The notes under the pieces are model-generated. The model was not told where the DNA came from, did not search any database, and saw only the letters and a list, made by a program, of their open reading frames with translations. The position numbers and the translations under genes are program-made. A stretch of DNA of 64,000 nucleotides from Siniperca chuatsi (taxonomy: Eukaryota; Chordata; Actinopteri; Centrarchiformes; Sinipercidae), in NCBI RefSeq assembly GCF_020085105.1, contig NC_058063.1, positions 17,764,262-17,828,261 of the forward strand, given 5' to 3'. Below are positions 18,849 to 28,874 of the stretch, piece by piece; within the stretch, counting starts at the first letter, position 1; each line of letters opens with the position of its first letter.

Positions 18849-21800
18849 GTGCGTCAAAAGTGTGTCTGTATGAAGGAGTGTGTGTGTGTGTGTGTTTAGG
18901 GGGGTAAACAGCCTAGAATTTACTATTTATAAAGCGTGTTAATAAAAATGCACAGACTGTGGATTTTGTCCTAAATGTTCATGACTCCTGGCAGACTCAT
19001 TCATATTCTGTTTTGCATATGACACGCATGTCAAAACACATATTTAGCACTCAGCATACAAAGCATGAGTGAAATCTGTATGTAAGTGGTTAGAGACATA
19101 TTGTGTTTTCTATTTGGGCTTAGACACAGCAAATACATGGCACACAGGCACGTTTAACGTCTAATAATGATTCTTTCTAGTCAGAATATAATTAGAGATA
19201 TCTTAAATTTGAATTTTGATTAATCAAAATGTAATTAGATATCAAGGCATAAATGCATTGCGGATATTTTTATCCTGATCTATAAAATGTCAGATCTCCT
19301 TGCCATAGTAAAGTGGCAAAGTGGCACTTGGTTGAACATCTACTTTTTGTCACCTGGTACTTACTTGAGCATCAACATTGGACTTTCCAAGTACAATGCA
19401 GCCAAGAAGCAAATATACATACAGTAATCTGCTTTTTTTCACTCGTTGGCTGCATCTTGCTGACGCATCCAGTGATGATAATGCATGACACGAGTAGTGA
19501 CCGCCTAGAAAATGTGGTTAGCCTCTGTTCCTGCAGATGAAATGTTGAGTGTACCCTCCAGTACATCACATTACCTAACAGATTAGGTATTTTAAAAAGA
19601 AAAGCTTGTTGTATTCTGCTTATAAAACCCACCATGTCTCCCTAATTTCATGTAATTTGATGTTCTTTTGGAAACACTTTTCCTCCTCGTCTCTCAGCTG
19701 CCTCACACGCTTTGACACACACTGTAATTTATCTTCCTCTTGCTGAGTGAATGGCTGTTGAACGACATGATAGCTGATAAGAGCCGTCATTTACATGAAG
19801 ATGTCCGGCTGAGGCTGTTAGCCCGACAGACTTTAGACCAGTAACCAGTGATGACTTCACACTGGAGTCACTGCATGGAGGCTTTTAAATTGGGTCAGTG
19901 GGTCTTTCTCACACACACAGAGTTGGCAGATTATCCTCATCAGTGCGTCAAAGTGATAATTGCATTACTGTTTTGTGTGAGTGAGGGTTTTTCTGGATGA
20001 AGTCAAGCACACTCATTTGTCTTTTAGCTGACTCTTCTTAAGGGCCGTCCACACCAAGAGCGATAACTATAACAATAACTATAAATATATCGTTTTAAAC
20101 TTTAAAGTTTCTAACTAAAGTGGATGGCAGAGTCCACACCACAACTATAAGACAACGACAGTGGCGAACGACATTGTTGGTATAACTTTCAGAGTCGATA
20201 GAAACACTGGCAGCCAATCAAAATCCATCCAGATATTAGGCTGCAAATTACACATAAAAAAAACGGCCTTTTACCTGAGACATACTGCCAAACGGTCTTT
20301 GGTGCTGATGGGGTCTCTGAAGTTCGTTTGGTCCTTACTGATGTCCTCTTTGACGATTGCCAGGATACCATCAAATAGATGTTGACTCATACAACATTTA
20401 CATAAAATTTGTTTTCAAAAGACAACAACTTTGTTGAGTGTTGGATTCTCCTAACTCCTCTCATTTCATGAACCCATATCCTTCTGGGGTTTTTTTTGTT
20501 TCTCTGCACAACGTACAGCTTTAACAGGTCATCAATATCTATTTTCCAAAGCTGTCCAGTCACAGCTGGAGCGGTCACAGGAGTGTTTTCATGTCAAAAT
20601 GTCGAACTTTTTGCATTATAACATTTTCAATAGCCTATTTTATTAGCTACACGTGTCAAGATAAAATTAGTAGGCTATGTAAAGTCAGTTTTTATACCAT
20701 CAACACAAAAATGTCAATGAAAGGTCTGTATAATCAGTTTTTTTAGATGCTATTTAAAACACTAGTCAAGTTATGACATTTTTTTGTAGACCAACCCGGA
20801 AGTTAGCTTCACTCAGGGCTAAATCAGCAGATTTCCAATGGAAGTTTTTCACTGGAAGACAATTTGCTTGTAGTCAGTAAAGACTTACAGATTGATATTC
20901 ACATTCTGTTCGAAGACAATCTCCAAAAATCTACACACTTTTAACTATATTTGAACCACTCAATTATTGTAAAACAAATAGCCTAGATAATATTGTGCTG
21001 CTTGGAAATTCACAGTGGAGATATTTAAAAGAACAGTTTGACATTTTGGGAAATGTGCTTATTTGTTTTACTGCCGATAGTTAGATGAGAAGATCGATAC
21101 CACTCACATCTGTACAGTAAATATTAAGCTACAGCAAGGTAACAGTTAGCTTAGCTTAGCATAAAGAGTGGAAGCAGGGGCAAACACACATAACACCCCC
21201 CTAAAATCACAACTTATTGTTTTTACACTTCAGTTGTTACTTTTGGGCAGAGCCAGGATAGCTGTTTTCCCTTGTTTCCAGTCTGTGCTAGCTGGCTAGC
21301 TTATGCTAAGCTAACCATATCCTGGTGATAGCTTCATATTTACCATTTAGTTGTGAGAGTAGTATCAATCTACTCATCTAACTCTTGGCAAGAAAGCAAA
21401 TAAGCGTATTCCCCAAAATGTTGAACTAGTCCTTTAATATATCCACTCTGAGTCTCCATGCTGTAGCCTACATTGTAATCTGTCTATTTGTGTCACTGTA
21501 CAGTAGTTGAGTGTATTGGTCAGGTCTGTTTTTGATGTGATTGTTGGAGATTCTTTTATGGAGCTAAATTGTCATATTGTATATATTTACTCACTACAAG
21601 CTGATTTTTATATATATGAAAAATGCAAATTTATGCAAAACTCCCATTGAAATACAGCCAATTGAGCCCTGAGCAAAACCGCATTTTAAAAACGGATTGT
21701 TCAGACATTGTGTGTGTTGTTTTAGTGTACGACTTTCTGTCGTTTGTTTAGTTACTTATGAAGCACTTTGTGATGCTCGAGAAAAATGGTTTGCAAATTG

Positions 21801-24800
21801 ACTTTACATGTTGTATACTAACATTTGTAGCTAATAAAATATAGCAAAGGTTATGATACAAAAAGTTTTATATTTTGATTTACCTTGTATGAACTGTCAG
21901 CTAATTTTAGGTTCTGCAGAAACTGAAAATAATGTGGGGAAAAGCTTCAGAAACTTAAATGTTTCCAGATTCCAGGACTGACCTAATGTCAATAGGAGGG
22001 TTATGGAGCTACAACAGCAACAACTTTGTCACTATTGGTCTTCAGCTTTGACTGTTAGCGCTGATCAGATAGTGTTAAGAAAGAGTTTAGAGTCTCACGC
22101 TCTCTCTTGGTGAGTTAGAGACAAAGATAGCTGTTAGGGAAACAACTGTCAGACTGCTTGTATGTGTTCAGTTTTTGTATCAGCTGTTTTGCTGCGTAGG
22201 TCATGTGTGGTGTGTGTGTGTGTGTGCGCGCGTGTGTGTATCAGATGCTCACTTCTTGATTCACAACCATTTTAGGATCATGTGAAGGAAGTTAGCGTCG
22301 AGGATAGAGACTTATTCATATATTCAGTTACACACACACGTGGTCACACACATACTTGCATGCAACAACATTTTTCTGCATGCACACACGTTTTAACAAA
22401 ATTGTATTTTAATCTGATTCTGCCCTCCTTGAGCATGACACTGATATTTGAGCTTTAACGATTAATAATTTAATTGATTAGTTGATTGACAGAAATGTAA
22501 TGGGTAACTATTTTCATAATTGGATGATTGTTTATGTGATTTTTCAAGCAAAAATGCCAAACAATACAGCTTCTCAAATGTCAAGATTTTCTGCTTTTTT
22601 GGGGGGTGGGGGTCATATGTGAATATGTTTGGGTTTTGGATTGTGGGTCAAATAAAACAAGCAATTTGAATGCTTCACATTGGATTACAGGAATTATGAT
22701 CGTGCATTTGTCACTATTCTGTCATTTTATAGATAAAATTATTATTTATTTAATTGAGAAAATGAGACAGAAGATTAATCAATAATGATTGAAAGGCAAA
22801 CAATGCTGCAAAGGTCTTTAAATACCAAGTAAAGAGTTGTGTCTTTAATAATTATAATGATGTTTATTTCATTTTGATATAAAACTCTTAACTCGCTTTA
22901 AAGGCTTGCTACAAGTTAGAAGTCTCCTTTTTCTCTATTCTGTTGGTCTGTAATCAAGTTTAGTTTAGAGATAAGAATATTTTCAGGTATCTAATCAAGT
23001 TTAATGAAGTCTCAAATAAAAAATAGCCTAGATATTGGAAACAGTATGTATTCTGCCATTTCTGTTTTCTTTAAAAGGGCAGGAACGCTATGGCAACATG
23101 ACCCGTGTGTACTACAGAGAGGCAGTAGGGGCCCTCGTCGTTTTCGACATGACTAGACTGTCCACATTTCAGGCCGTCCTCAAGTGGAAAGGAGACCTGG
23201 ATTCAAAGGTAAATATGATGAAGGAAGGTAGGAGGACGTGAGAAGCAAGGGAAGGAGTGAGGGAAGGAATGAGGTAGAAAGAGGCTTTGAGAAGGAATGA
23301 AATAAAGTTAAAGAGCAATCCTCACTTTGTTTCTATAATTGTTTTAGTTTAAAACCTATAGGGACAACAGTGAGGAGTTTAAAGAAAATATTCACCCCCC
23401 GATGGAGGTGAGTGTTTGATTCACAAAAGTTTTTGTGTGAAATATTCCTTTGTTCTAATGCTGTGTTCATTTGTTATTTTGTATCAACATTTCCTTCCAC
23501 TTGTTATGTCTACTTCTGCTTCAGTCATGACTAGCCACATTACCAAGAAATAGCCTTGACAGATCGAGCATGAACTTGTTTCACTCTGCTTGCATTGTTT
23601 GGATATTTTTACACTTACAGTGTTTTCTGCAGTTTTTCTTATACAACCGCTATTTCAAATGGTTAGGTGCTGGAAGGACGCAGGATGGAACCTGCTCCAC
23701 CTTCTCAGATAAAACAGTCCAGCCTCACAGACTCCAAAACTAATGGTGCATTCACATGCTCCACATCAACTCATAAAGTCAAATATTTCCAGGTTTGTTA
23801 CCAGGAAATTGCCCTCAAAGTGTAAATAGCAGCGATAAGCTAGGACAAGTTTCATAATGGGACAAGTTTCATAAACAACTAGCAAACAGTGTGCAAGTTG
23901 GTGGTTAATATATCTGCATGACCTCTTTTTTTCTGTAACACCCTGTGATTAACAACTTGTACGGGTTCCTATCAAGAAGTTTATTGTGGTGGCTTTTTCA
24001 TTACACAACATGTGAAATACTGTATTTCCCCTCGACTGATGACTACCTGAATCAAACACAGGTACCTGGTAAATACAACATGGTTATGGGATATTTCCCA
24101 ACTTTTTGATGAGGATCATCCAGATATTCCTTTGAACAATTGACCAGTGCACAGTGGATTACGGAATACTGAAAACTGTATATTTAATAATAATAATAAT
24201 AACTTTATTTATATATATAGCACCTTTGAAAACAAAGTTACAAAGTGCTTTACAATAAAAACATATAATAAAAGCAAATAAGATCCAGAACTTAAGATAT
24301 AAACACGATAAAATAATTTAAATAATTACAACAAATACCATCACCAGATTAAGAAAAAGCCATATGATAAAAGTGAGTCTTAAGAAGAGATTTAAAGGAG
24401 GATACCATGTTTGCCTTCCTGAGATCCTCTGGCAGGGAGTTCCACAGCTGAGGGGCCCAGACCACAAAAGTCCGGTCACCTTTAGTGACAAGTCGAGATT
24501 TTGGAACCATAAGAAGGGCCCTGCCAGAGGATCTCAAGCAGTGAATAGGCTCATAGTAGTTAGCAGATCACAGATATAGGCAGGGGCCTGACCATTCAAG
24601 GCTTTTAAAAACAAGCAGTAAAATCATAAAATCAATTCTAAAACTAACCAGCAAACCAGGTAACCAGTGAAGGGCAGCAAGGATCGATGTGATCGAAGTG
24701 GTCGCTTTTCTTAGTACGTGTTAAAAGCCTGACAGCATCAGCAACAGTATCAGCTGCAATCTTTGGATGTTTCACCTGCTGATACCAGAATAAAGTACAT

Positions 24801-27800
24801 TGTAATAGTCAACTCTGGAAGAGATAAAAGCATGGATGACCTTTTCTAAGTCTGTAGAGGAAAGGAATGACCTGATACTGATTTGCTGTCTCAGTTTTGC
24901 AAAGCAGGACTGCACCACTTTAGTCACCTGAGCATCAAAGGACAATTCTGAATCAAAAACAACACCTAGGTTGCGGGCCTCTTTTCGAACATTATTAGAT
25001 AAGGCACCCAGACTAGAGGAGAGATTATTAATGCTGCTAGTACTGGCCTCATGGGGTAGTTATAATTACCTCTGATTTGTTGTCATTCAATTTCAGAAAA
25101 TGTTTGGACATCCAATTTTTAATCTCAATGAGGCAGGACATAATACAGGATGCATCCGTGGTACCAGGCTTTATCAGGACATATCAGGACACTTAACTTG
25201 ACAGTTCATGCACTATTACCTTATACCGTATTATTATCATCAACCGGTAAACCCACTTGGTACTTCACACTTATTTTATTTTATACTTATACCCACTTGG
25301 TAGTTAATTTATTTTCTGACCTGTATTATATTTTTTGCTAGTACTTCTATTCCTGTGTGCACTGACGTAAAGGCGAGCTGCTGTAACAAAAGAGTTTCCC
25401 CTCGGGGATCAATAAAGTATTTCTGATTCTGATAGATTTGGGTGTCATCTGCGTAGCAATGGAAGTCAATGTTGTGACTACGCATGATTTGACCCAGCGG
25501 TAGCATGTATATGGTAAACGGGAGGGGACCCAAAATAGATCCTTGGGGGACCCCACAAAATAGAGGAACACGAGAGGAGGAGGCATCTCTAAGCACTACA
25601 GAGAGGGACCTGTTCGACAGATAGAAGATAAACCAATCCAGAGCCACATCATATTTGGACAAGGAGGGTAGCCATCACATTTCAGAGCACAGCACAAAAC
25701 ACACTGGCAGAGTAAGTGAGTGACTGATTTGAAGTCTTGCCTACTTCCTGGTTCTATTAGGTCGCCCTTAGCAACGGGAGGACAGTTCCAGCCGTTTTGT
25801 TGGCCAACAAGTGTGACCAACGGCGTCAGGGTTTGTGCCCCAAGCTGCCAAAACTGGAGAACTTCACCAGAGAGTACGGATTCGTTGGCTGGTATGAAAC
25901 CTCTGCCAAGGTAAGACGTGACTGTCTTTGTCTTTGTTTGTGTGTGTGTCTTCAAATCACTCTCCTCATGGGAGGCAAATATGGTTTTAAACTGATCTGT
26001 TTCTGTCTCTCTCGCTGGAACTCTCGCTCCGGTCTTTGTCTTTACTCTGCATGTTTCCCACACCTTAAACATAAAATTCAAGGACTTTCCAGGCCCAATT
26101 CCCTCAAATTCAATTCAAATAGTTTGAGACACTAATCAAGGTTAATTACTGTTACAACACTGAGAATTTTTATAATGAGAACTAGCAGGCTTTACAGAAG
26201 CTCACAGACAATTAAAAAGAGAGAGGCTTGAATATGGGAACACTTCTCAATTGTGCTGTGTTACAGTCATACATAAATTCAAGCACTTTCAGTGACCCAT
26301 ATCTATTTATGTCTATTTTCACAAACTTTCAAGGCCTTGATTTTCCCCCCACAAAATTTCAAGGTTTTTAAGGACCAGTGGGAACCCTGTCTCTGTAAAC
26401 AAATGTCACTGCATATTTTGTCAATGTTTCGCTTATTCTTCTGTCTCACACACACCTCCACTTCAATTAGGTCCTCTTTTCTGTCTACGTTTACCCTAAT
26501 ATCTCTCTCGTTCTCTCTTTCTCTCTTATTTTCATGTCTGCCTCTGTCAGTGTCTGTTTATCTGCTTTTAAAGCTGCACTAGTCAATACTTTCATGTAAA
26601 AAAAAAAAAACACTTCTCACCTGCCAACGTCATGAAATTTGTCTGGTAAGGTCACTAGCAGCAAGTCTTTTCTACACACAGGAAGTAGCTCATTCACACT
26701 TTAAAGCCAATTAAATTAAAGCCAAAATTTCCCCTAAACTTCAGATAAGCTGCCAACATGCAGTAACACGTTTATCTGCTGCAGCTAAAATTAGAAACAA
26801 TAAACTGCAGAGAAGAGAAGATAAATTTGATTTGTGGACAAGGAACTTATTGTGATACATCTGTTCTATTTTGTTGATTAGATTTCATGTATCTACTTAT
26901 TCAATTGATCTCTATTTGAAGGTGCAAGTTAGAAGCACAGCTTTTTATAGCACTCAATGAAGAACCTTTATAGCCTTAATCTCTTGTCTCTGCCTTCATG
27001 TCCCTTTTTTTAACCTTTCTTCACAGAAAGAACTTCCTTCACAGTGAAGACATGAAAGAGATTAACCTGAACACATCTTGAAGTAATGATCCATGTCACC
27101 TGACCCCGCTCGTCAATCTTCGTACTTGTGGAATATGTACAGTAACTGGGTGGAGATAATAGTTTCAATCTGTGATAAAGGAAATAATGTTTAAAGGACC
27201 AGTGTGTAGGATTTAGTGGCATCTAGCAGTGAAATTGCAACCATTTAAACACCACTCGCCTCACCCTCCCCTTCCAAGCATGTAGGAGAAACTACTGTGG
27301 CCACGAAACGCGCAGAAAAACACGAAAGACCCTAGCTAGAGCCAGTGTTTGGTTTATCTGTTCTGGGCTACTGTAGAAACATAGCGGTTCAACGCTTCTG
27401 TGGAAGAGAACCCGCTCCCTCTGTAGATATAAAGGGCTTATTATAAGGTAATTAAAACACAACAATTCTTATTTTCAGGTGATTATACACTATGAAAACA
27501 TACTTATGAATATTATCATCATATTCTGCATACAGAGCCCCTTAAACTGCTCCTTTAATTTAACTGAACTGAACAGATTTGAATTTGTAACGGGTAATGC
27601 ATTTGACTTTGTTGTTGTGGTTGCCGTCAAAAAGAATATCTGATGAATTTAAGGAATTATTTAAAGCTGCACCAATTTATATTTTCATGTTAACAATGGA
27701 AAAAGGATCCCGAGGCGTTCCCAAGTGTGTTCTTGGTCTACCTCGAGGGCTCCTACTAGTTGGACGTGCCTGGGAAAACTTCCAAAGGATGGTGCCCAGG

Positions 27801-28766
27801 ACACATCCTGATCAGATGCCCGAACCACCTCAACTGGCTCCTTTCGACGCAAAAGGAGTAGCGGCTCTGCTCTGACCGCCCTCCGGATGTCTGGGCTCCT
27901 TACCCTATCTCTAAGATTGAGCCCAACCACCATATGGAGAAAACTCATTTCAGCCGCTTATATCCACAATCTCATGCTTTCGGTCACTACCCAAAGCTCA
28001 TGACCATAAGTGAGGGTTGGAACAGAGACCGACTGGTAAATCAAAAGCTTTGCCTTCTGGCTCAGCTCCTTTTTCACCACAACAGCCTGGTACAACGCCT
28101 GCATTACTGCTGACGCCACACCAATCCGCCTGTCGAGCTCACGCTCCATTTTACCCTCACTCATGAACAAGACCCCAAGATACTTGAACTCCTTCACTTG
28201 TGGCTGCAAGTCTCTCCCAACCTGGAGGGAATAATTCACAGTTTTTTCAGCAGAGAACCATGGCCTCAGACTTGGAGGTGCTGGCTCATCTGACCGCTTC
28301 ACGCTCCACTGCAAAACAGCCCCAGTGCATGCTGGAGGTCTCAGTCTGATGAAGACAACAGAACCACATCATCTGCAAATAACAGAAGCAATGCTAAGGT
28401 TCCCATGTAAATAGCATTTTCAAATTTAGCTAGCTTAGTGTGGACATGGTCTGTGTCTGTTGTTACAGCTCTCTCCTCCCTTGTTTCTCTCTGTCTTCCT
28501 CCATTGTCCTTCTCTAACCCTTCTCCTCTGTCCTGTCTCTCCAGGATAACACCAACATTGATGCTGCCATCACATGCTTGGTGAAGAACATAATGTCTGT
28601 GGAGGAGGAGAGAGCCTTGAGTGACGCCACAGCCACCGCCACCAAAACCGAACCGGAAGGTAACGTTCTGGTTCTGCCTCGCTTCGACTACAGCACAAAG
28701 AAGAAGGGACTCGGTGGATGTTCAGGATGCCCGTCGTTTAAACCTAGAGACGGAGAAAACGACTGA
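18650..28766 (+). CDS. rab38: Rab38/Rab32-family small GTPase (four coding exons, complete)
   Basis: Exons 18650-18848, 23078-23208, 25761-25910 and 28545-28766 join in frame to 233 residues. Motifs are GDLGVGKT (15-22), T40 in YRATIGVDFALKVL, WDIAGQER (63-70; the isoleucine is the Rab32/38/29 hallmark), NKCD (126-129) and ETSAK (156-160). VGWYETSAK and a tail CSGC (219-222) resemble RAB38, whose human form ends near SCSGCAKS, more than RAB32. Rab38 directs cargo such as tyrosinase to melanosomes and other lysosome-related organelles. Oddities: 11 residues (PSFKPRDGEND) follow the last cysteine, so the normal C-terminal prenylation site is displaced; human RAB38 is 211 residues. The segment from switch II to ETSAK is split by an extra intron. 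The teleost paralogue (a, b or c) is undetermined. The first of two adjacent ATGs was taken as the start. Confidence 0.92.
20043..20165 (+). repeat. Start of a GGGCCGTCCACACC-type MITE
   Basis: AGGGCCGTCCACACCAAGAG and the following ATAACTATAA repeats match a teleost hAT-like non-autonomous element that I recognise by eye. The other end was not located, so the extent is uncertain. Confidence 0.45.
21029..21433. repeat. Foldback MITE, copy 2, TTAA-flanked
   Basis: Left arm: TTTGACATTTTGGGAAAT, GTTAGATGAGAAGATCGATA, GTTAGCTTAGCTTAGCATAA. Right arm: TTATGCTAAGCTAACC, CTACTCATCTAACTCTTGGC, CCCAAAATGTTGAACTAG. TTAA lies at 21,025-21,028 and 21,434-21,437, as expected for a piggyBac-type target duplication. 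Same family as 70-446. Confidence 0.8.
22450..22800 (+). repeat. MITE fragment of the AGGGCTGCAAC family
   Basis: ATTAATAATTTAATTGATTAG, GTAACTATTTTCATAATTGG, TTTTTCAAGCAAAAATGCCAA, CTTCTCAAATGTCAAGATTT and a terminal AATCAATAATGATTG follow the block order of this family. The ends are diverged. Confidence 0.5.
23078..23208 (+). CDS. rab38: rab38 coding exon 2
   Basis: The acceptor is TTTAAAAG|GGCAGGAACG and the donor TTCAAAG|GTAAATAT. It encodes G67 to K110 (GQERYGNMTRVYYREAVGAL onward to GDLDSK), containing switch II and the Rab family motif MTRVYYREA. It ends in phase 0. Confidence 0.93.
24190..25675 (-). mobile_element. L2-like LINE remnant, 5' truncated and split
   Basis: Minus-strand translation gives a reverse-transcriptase piece with GVPQGSILGPLPFTIYMLP and the catalytic box YADDTQIY (about 25,435-25,662). 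After an interruption come CLIEIKNWMSKHFLKLNDNK (25,060-25,140) and, near the 3' end, WAPQLWNSLPEDLR (about 24,420-24,460). It ends in an ATT-repeat tail at 24,189-24,202. These are hallmarks of the L2-clade ORF2 C-terminal half. Stop codons and frameshifts are present, so it is dead. Confidence 0.8.
25142..25434 (+). mobile_element. LINE 3' end nested inside the L2-like remnant
   Basis: Plus-oriented sequence ending CGGGGATCAATAAAGTATTT then CTGATTCTGAT, a typical teleost LINE 3' terminus with GATTCT-type tail. It interrupts the reverse-transcriptase frame of the host element exactly after YADDTQIY and the frame resumes on the other side, so it inserted later. No coding capacity remains. Confidence 0.7.
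25761..25910 (+). CDS. rab38: rab38 coding exon 3
   Basis: The acceptor is GTTCTATTAG|GTCGCC and the donor GCCAAG|GTAAGACG. It has 50 codons, phase 0 at both ends, encoding V111-K160 with VLLANKCDQ and FVGWYETSAK. It lies about 85 bases downstream of a LINE remnant that occupies much of the preceding intron. Confidence 0.93.
26572..26790 (+). repeat. Deleted AGCTGCACTA-type MITE
   Basis: TTAA followed by AGCTGCACTAGTCAATACTT matches the left end of the element at 55,993. A GCTGCAGCTAAAA near 26,780 may be the remains of the right end. The interior is unlike the full copy, with a poly-A run near 26,600. Confidence 0.4.
27195..27554. repeat. TTAA-flanked MITE, piggyBac-like
   Basis: It starts AGGACCAGTGTGTAGGATTT and ends AACTGCTCCT. 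TTAA lies directly outside both ends (27,191-27,194 and 27,555-27,558). Interior blocks include GAGCCAGTGTTTGGTTTATC and TTATTTTCAGGTGATTATAC, a repeat very common in teleost genomes. About 360 bp, no ORF. Confidence 0.75.
27690..28420 (-). mobile_element. RTE/Rex3-like LINE fragment
   Basis: Minus-strand translation gives VKEFKYLGVLFMSEGKMERE, LDRRIGVASAVMQALYQ, ELSQKAKLLIYQSV and PTLTYGHELWVVTE (27,958-28,314), then in another frame NLRDRVRSPDIRR and WERLGI (27,700-27,940). This is the conserved thumb and C-terminal region of teleost RTE-clade elements; Rex3 is my best guess. Frameshifts show it is inactive. Its 3' edge abuts a fragment starting TTAAAGCTGCACC near 27,660. Confidence 0.75.
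28545..28766 (+). CDS. rab38: rab38 coding exon 4 (terminal, extended tail)
   Basis: The acceptor is CTGTCTCTCCAG|GATAAC. It encodes DNTNIDAAITCLVKNIM, then a variable linker rich in Ala, Thr and Glu, a basic KKKG patch, GGCSGC and the final PSFKPRDGEND before TGA. No alternative donor that would remove the tail is evident, since GT dinucleotides near the cysteines have poor context. Confidence 0.9.
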   Translation, partial: DNTNIDAAITCLVKNIMSVEEERALSDATATATKTEPEGNVLVLPRFDYSTKKKGLGGCSGCPSFKPRDGEND

Positions 28767-28874
28767 AGGAGGGATGGATGGATGGGTCTGAACCAAGACA
28801 CTGGAAGAAGACAGAGAGGAGGGAGGAGATTACTTTGTTGAATGATTTATATGTTGTAACTTAACGATGCTTCC

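Larger units (their letters stand above)
18849..23077 (+). other. rab38 intron 1
   Basis: About 4.2 kb. It contains a repeat start near 20,043, a foldback MITE at 21,029-21,433 and a MITE fragment near 22,450. No additional exon was seen. Confidence 0.7.
23209..25760 (+). other. rab38 intron 2, LINE-filled
   Basis: About 2.55 kb. Roughly its right 60 percent is a minus-oriented LINE remnant with another LINE 3' end nested in it. The left part (23,209-24,189) shows nothing recognisable. Confidence 0.75.
25911..28544 (+). other. rab38 intron 3
   Basis: About 2.6 kb, containing TTAA-type MITEs near 26,572 and at 27,195-27,554, and an RTE-type LINE fragment at 27,690-28,420. No extra exon was seen. 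Confidence 0.7.

Noticed and set aside
25596..26081. 161-codon minus-strand open frame
   Set aside because: It crosses antisense to rab38 exon 3 and into LINE sequence; no independent coding signature.
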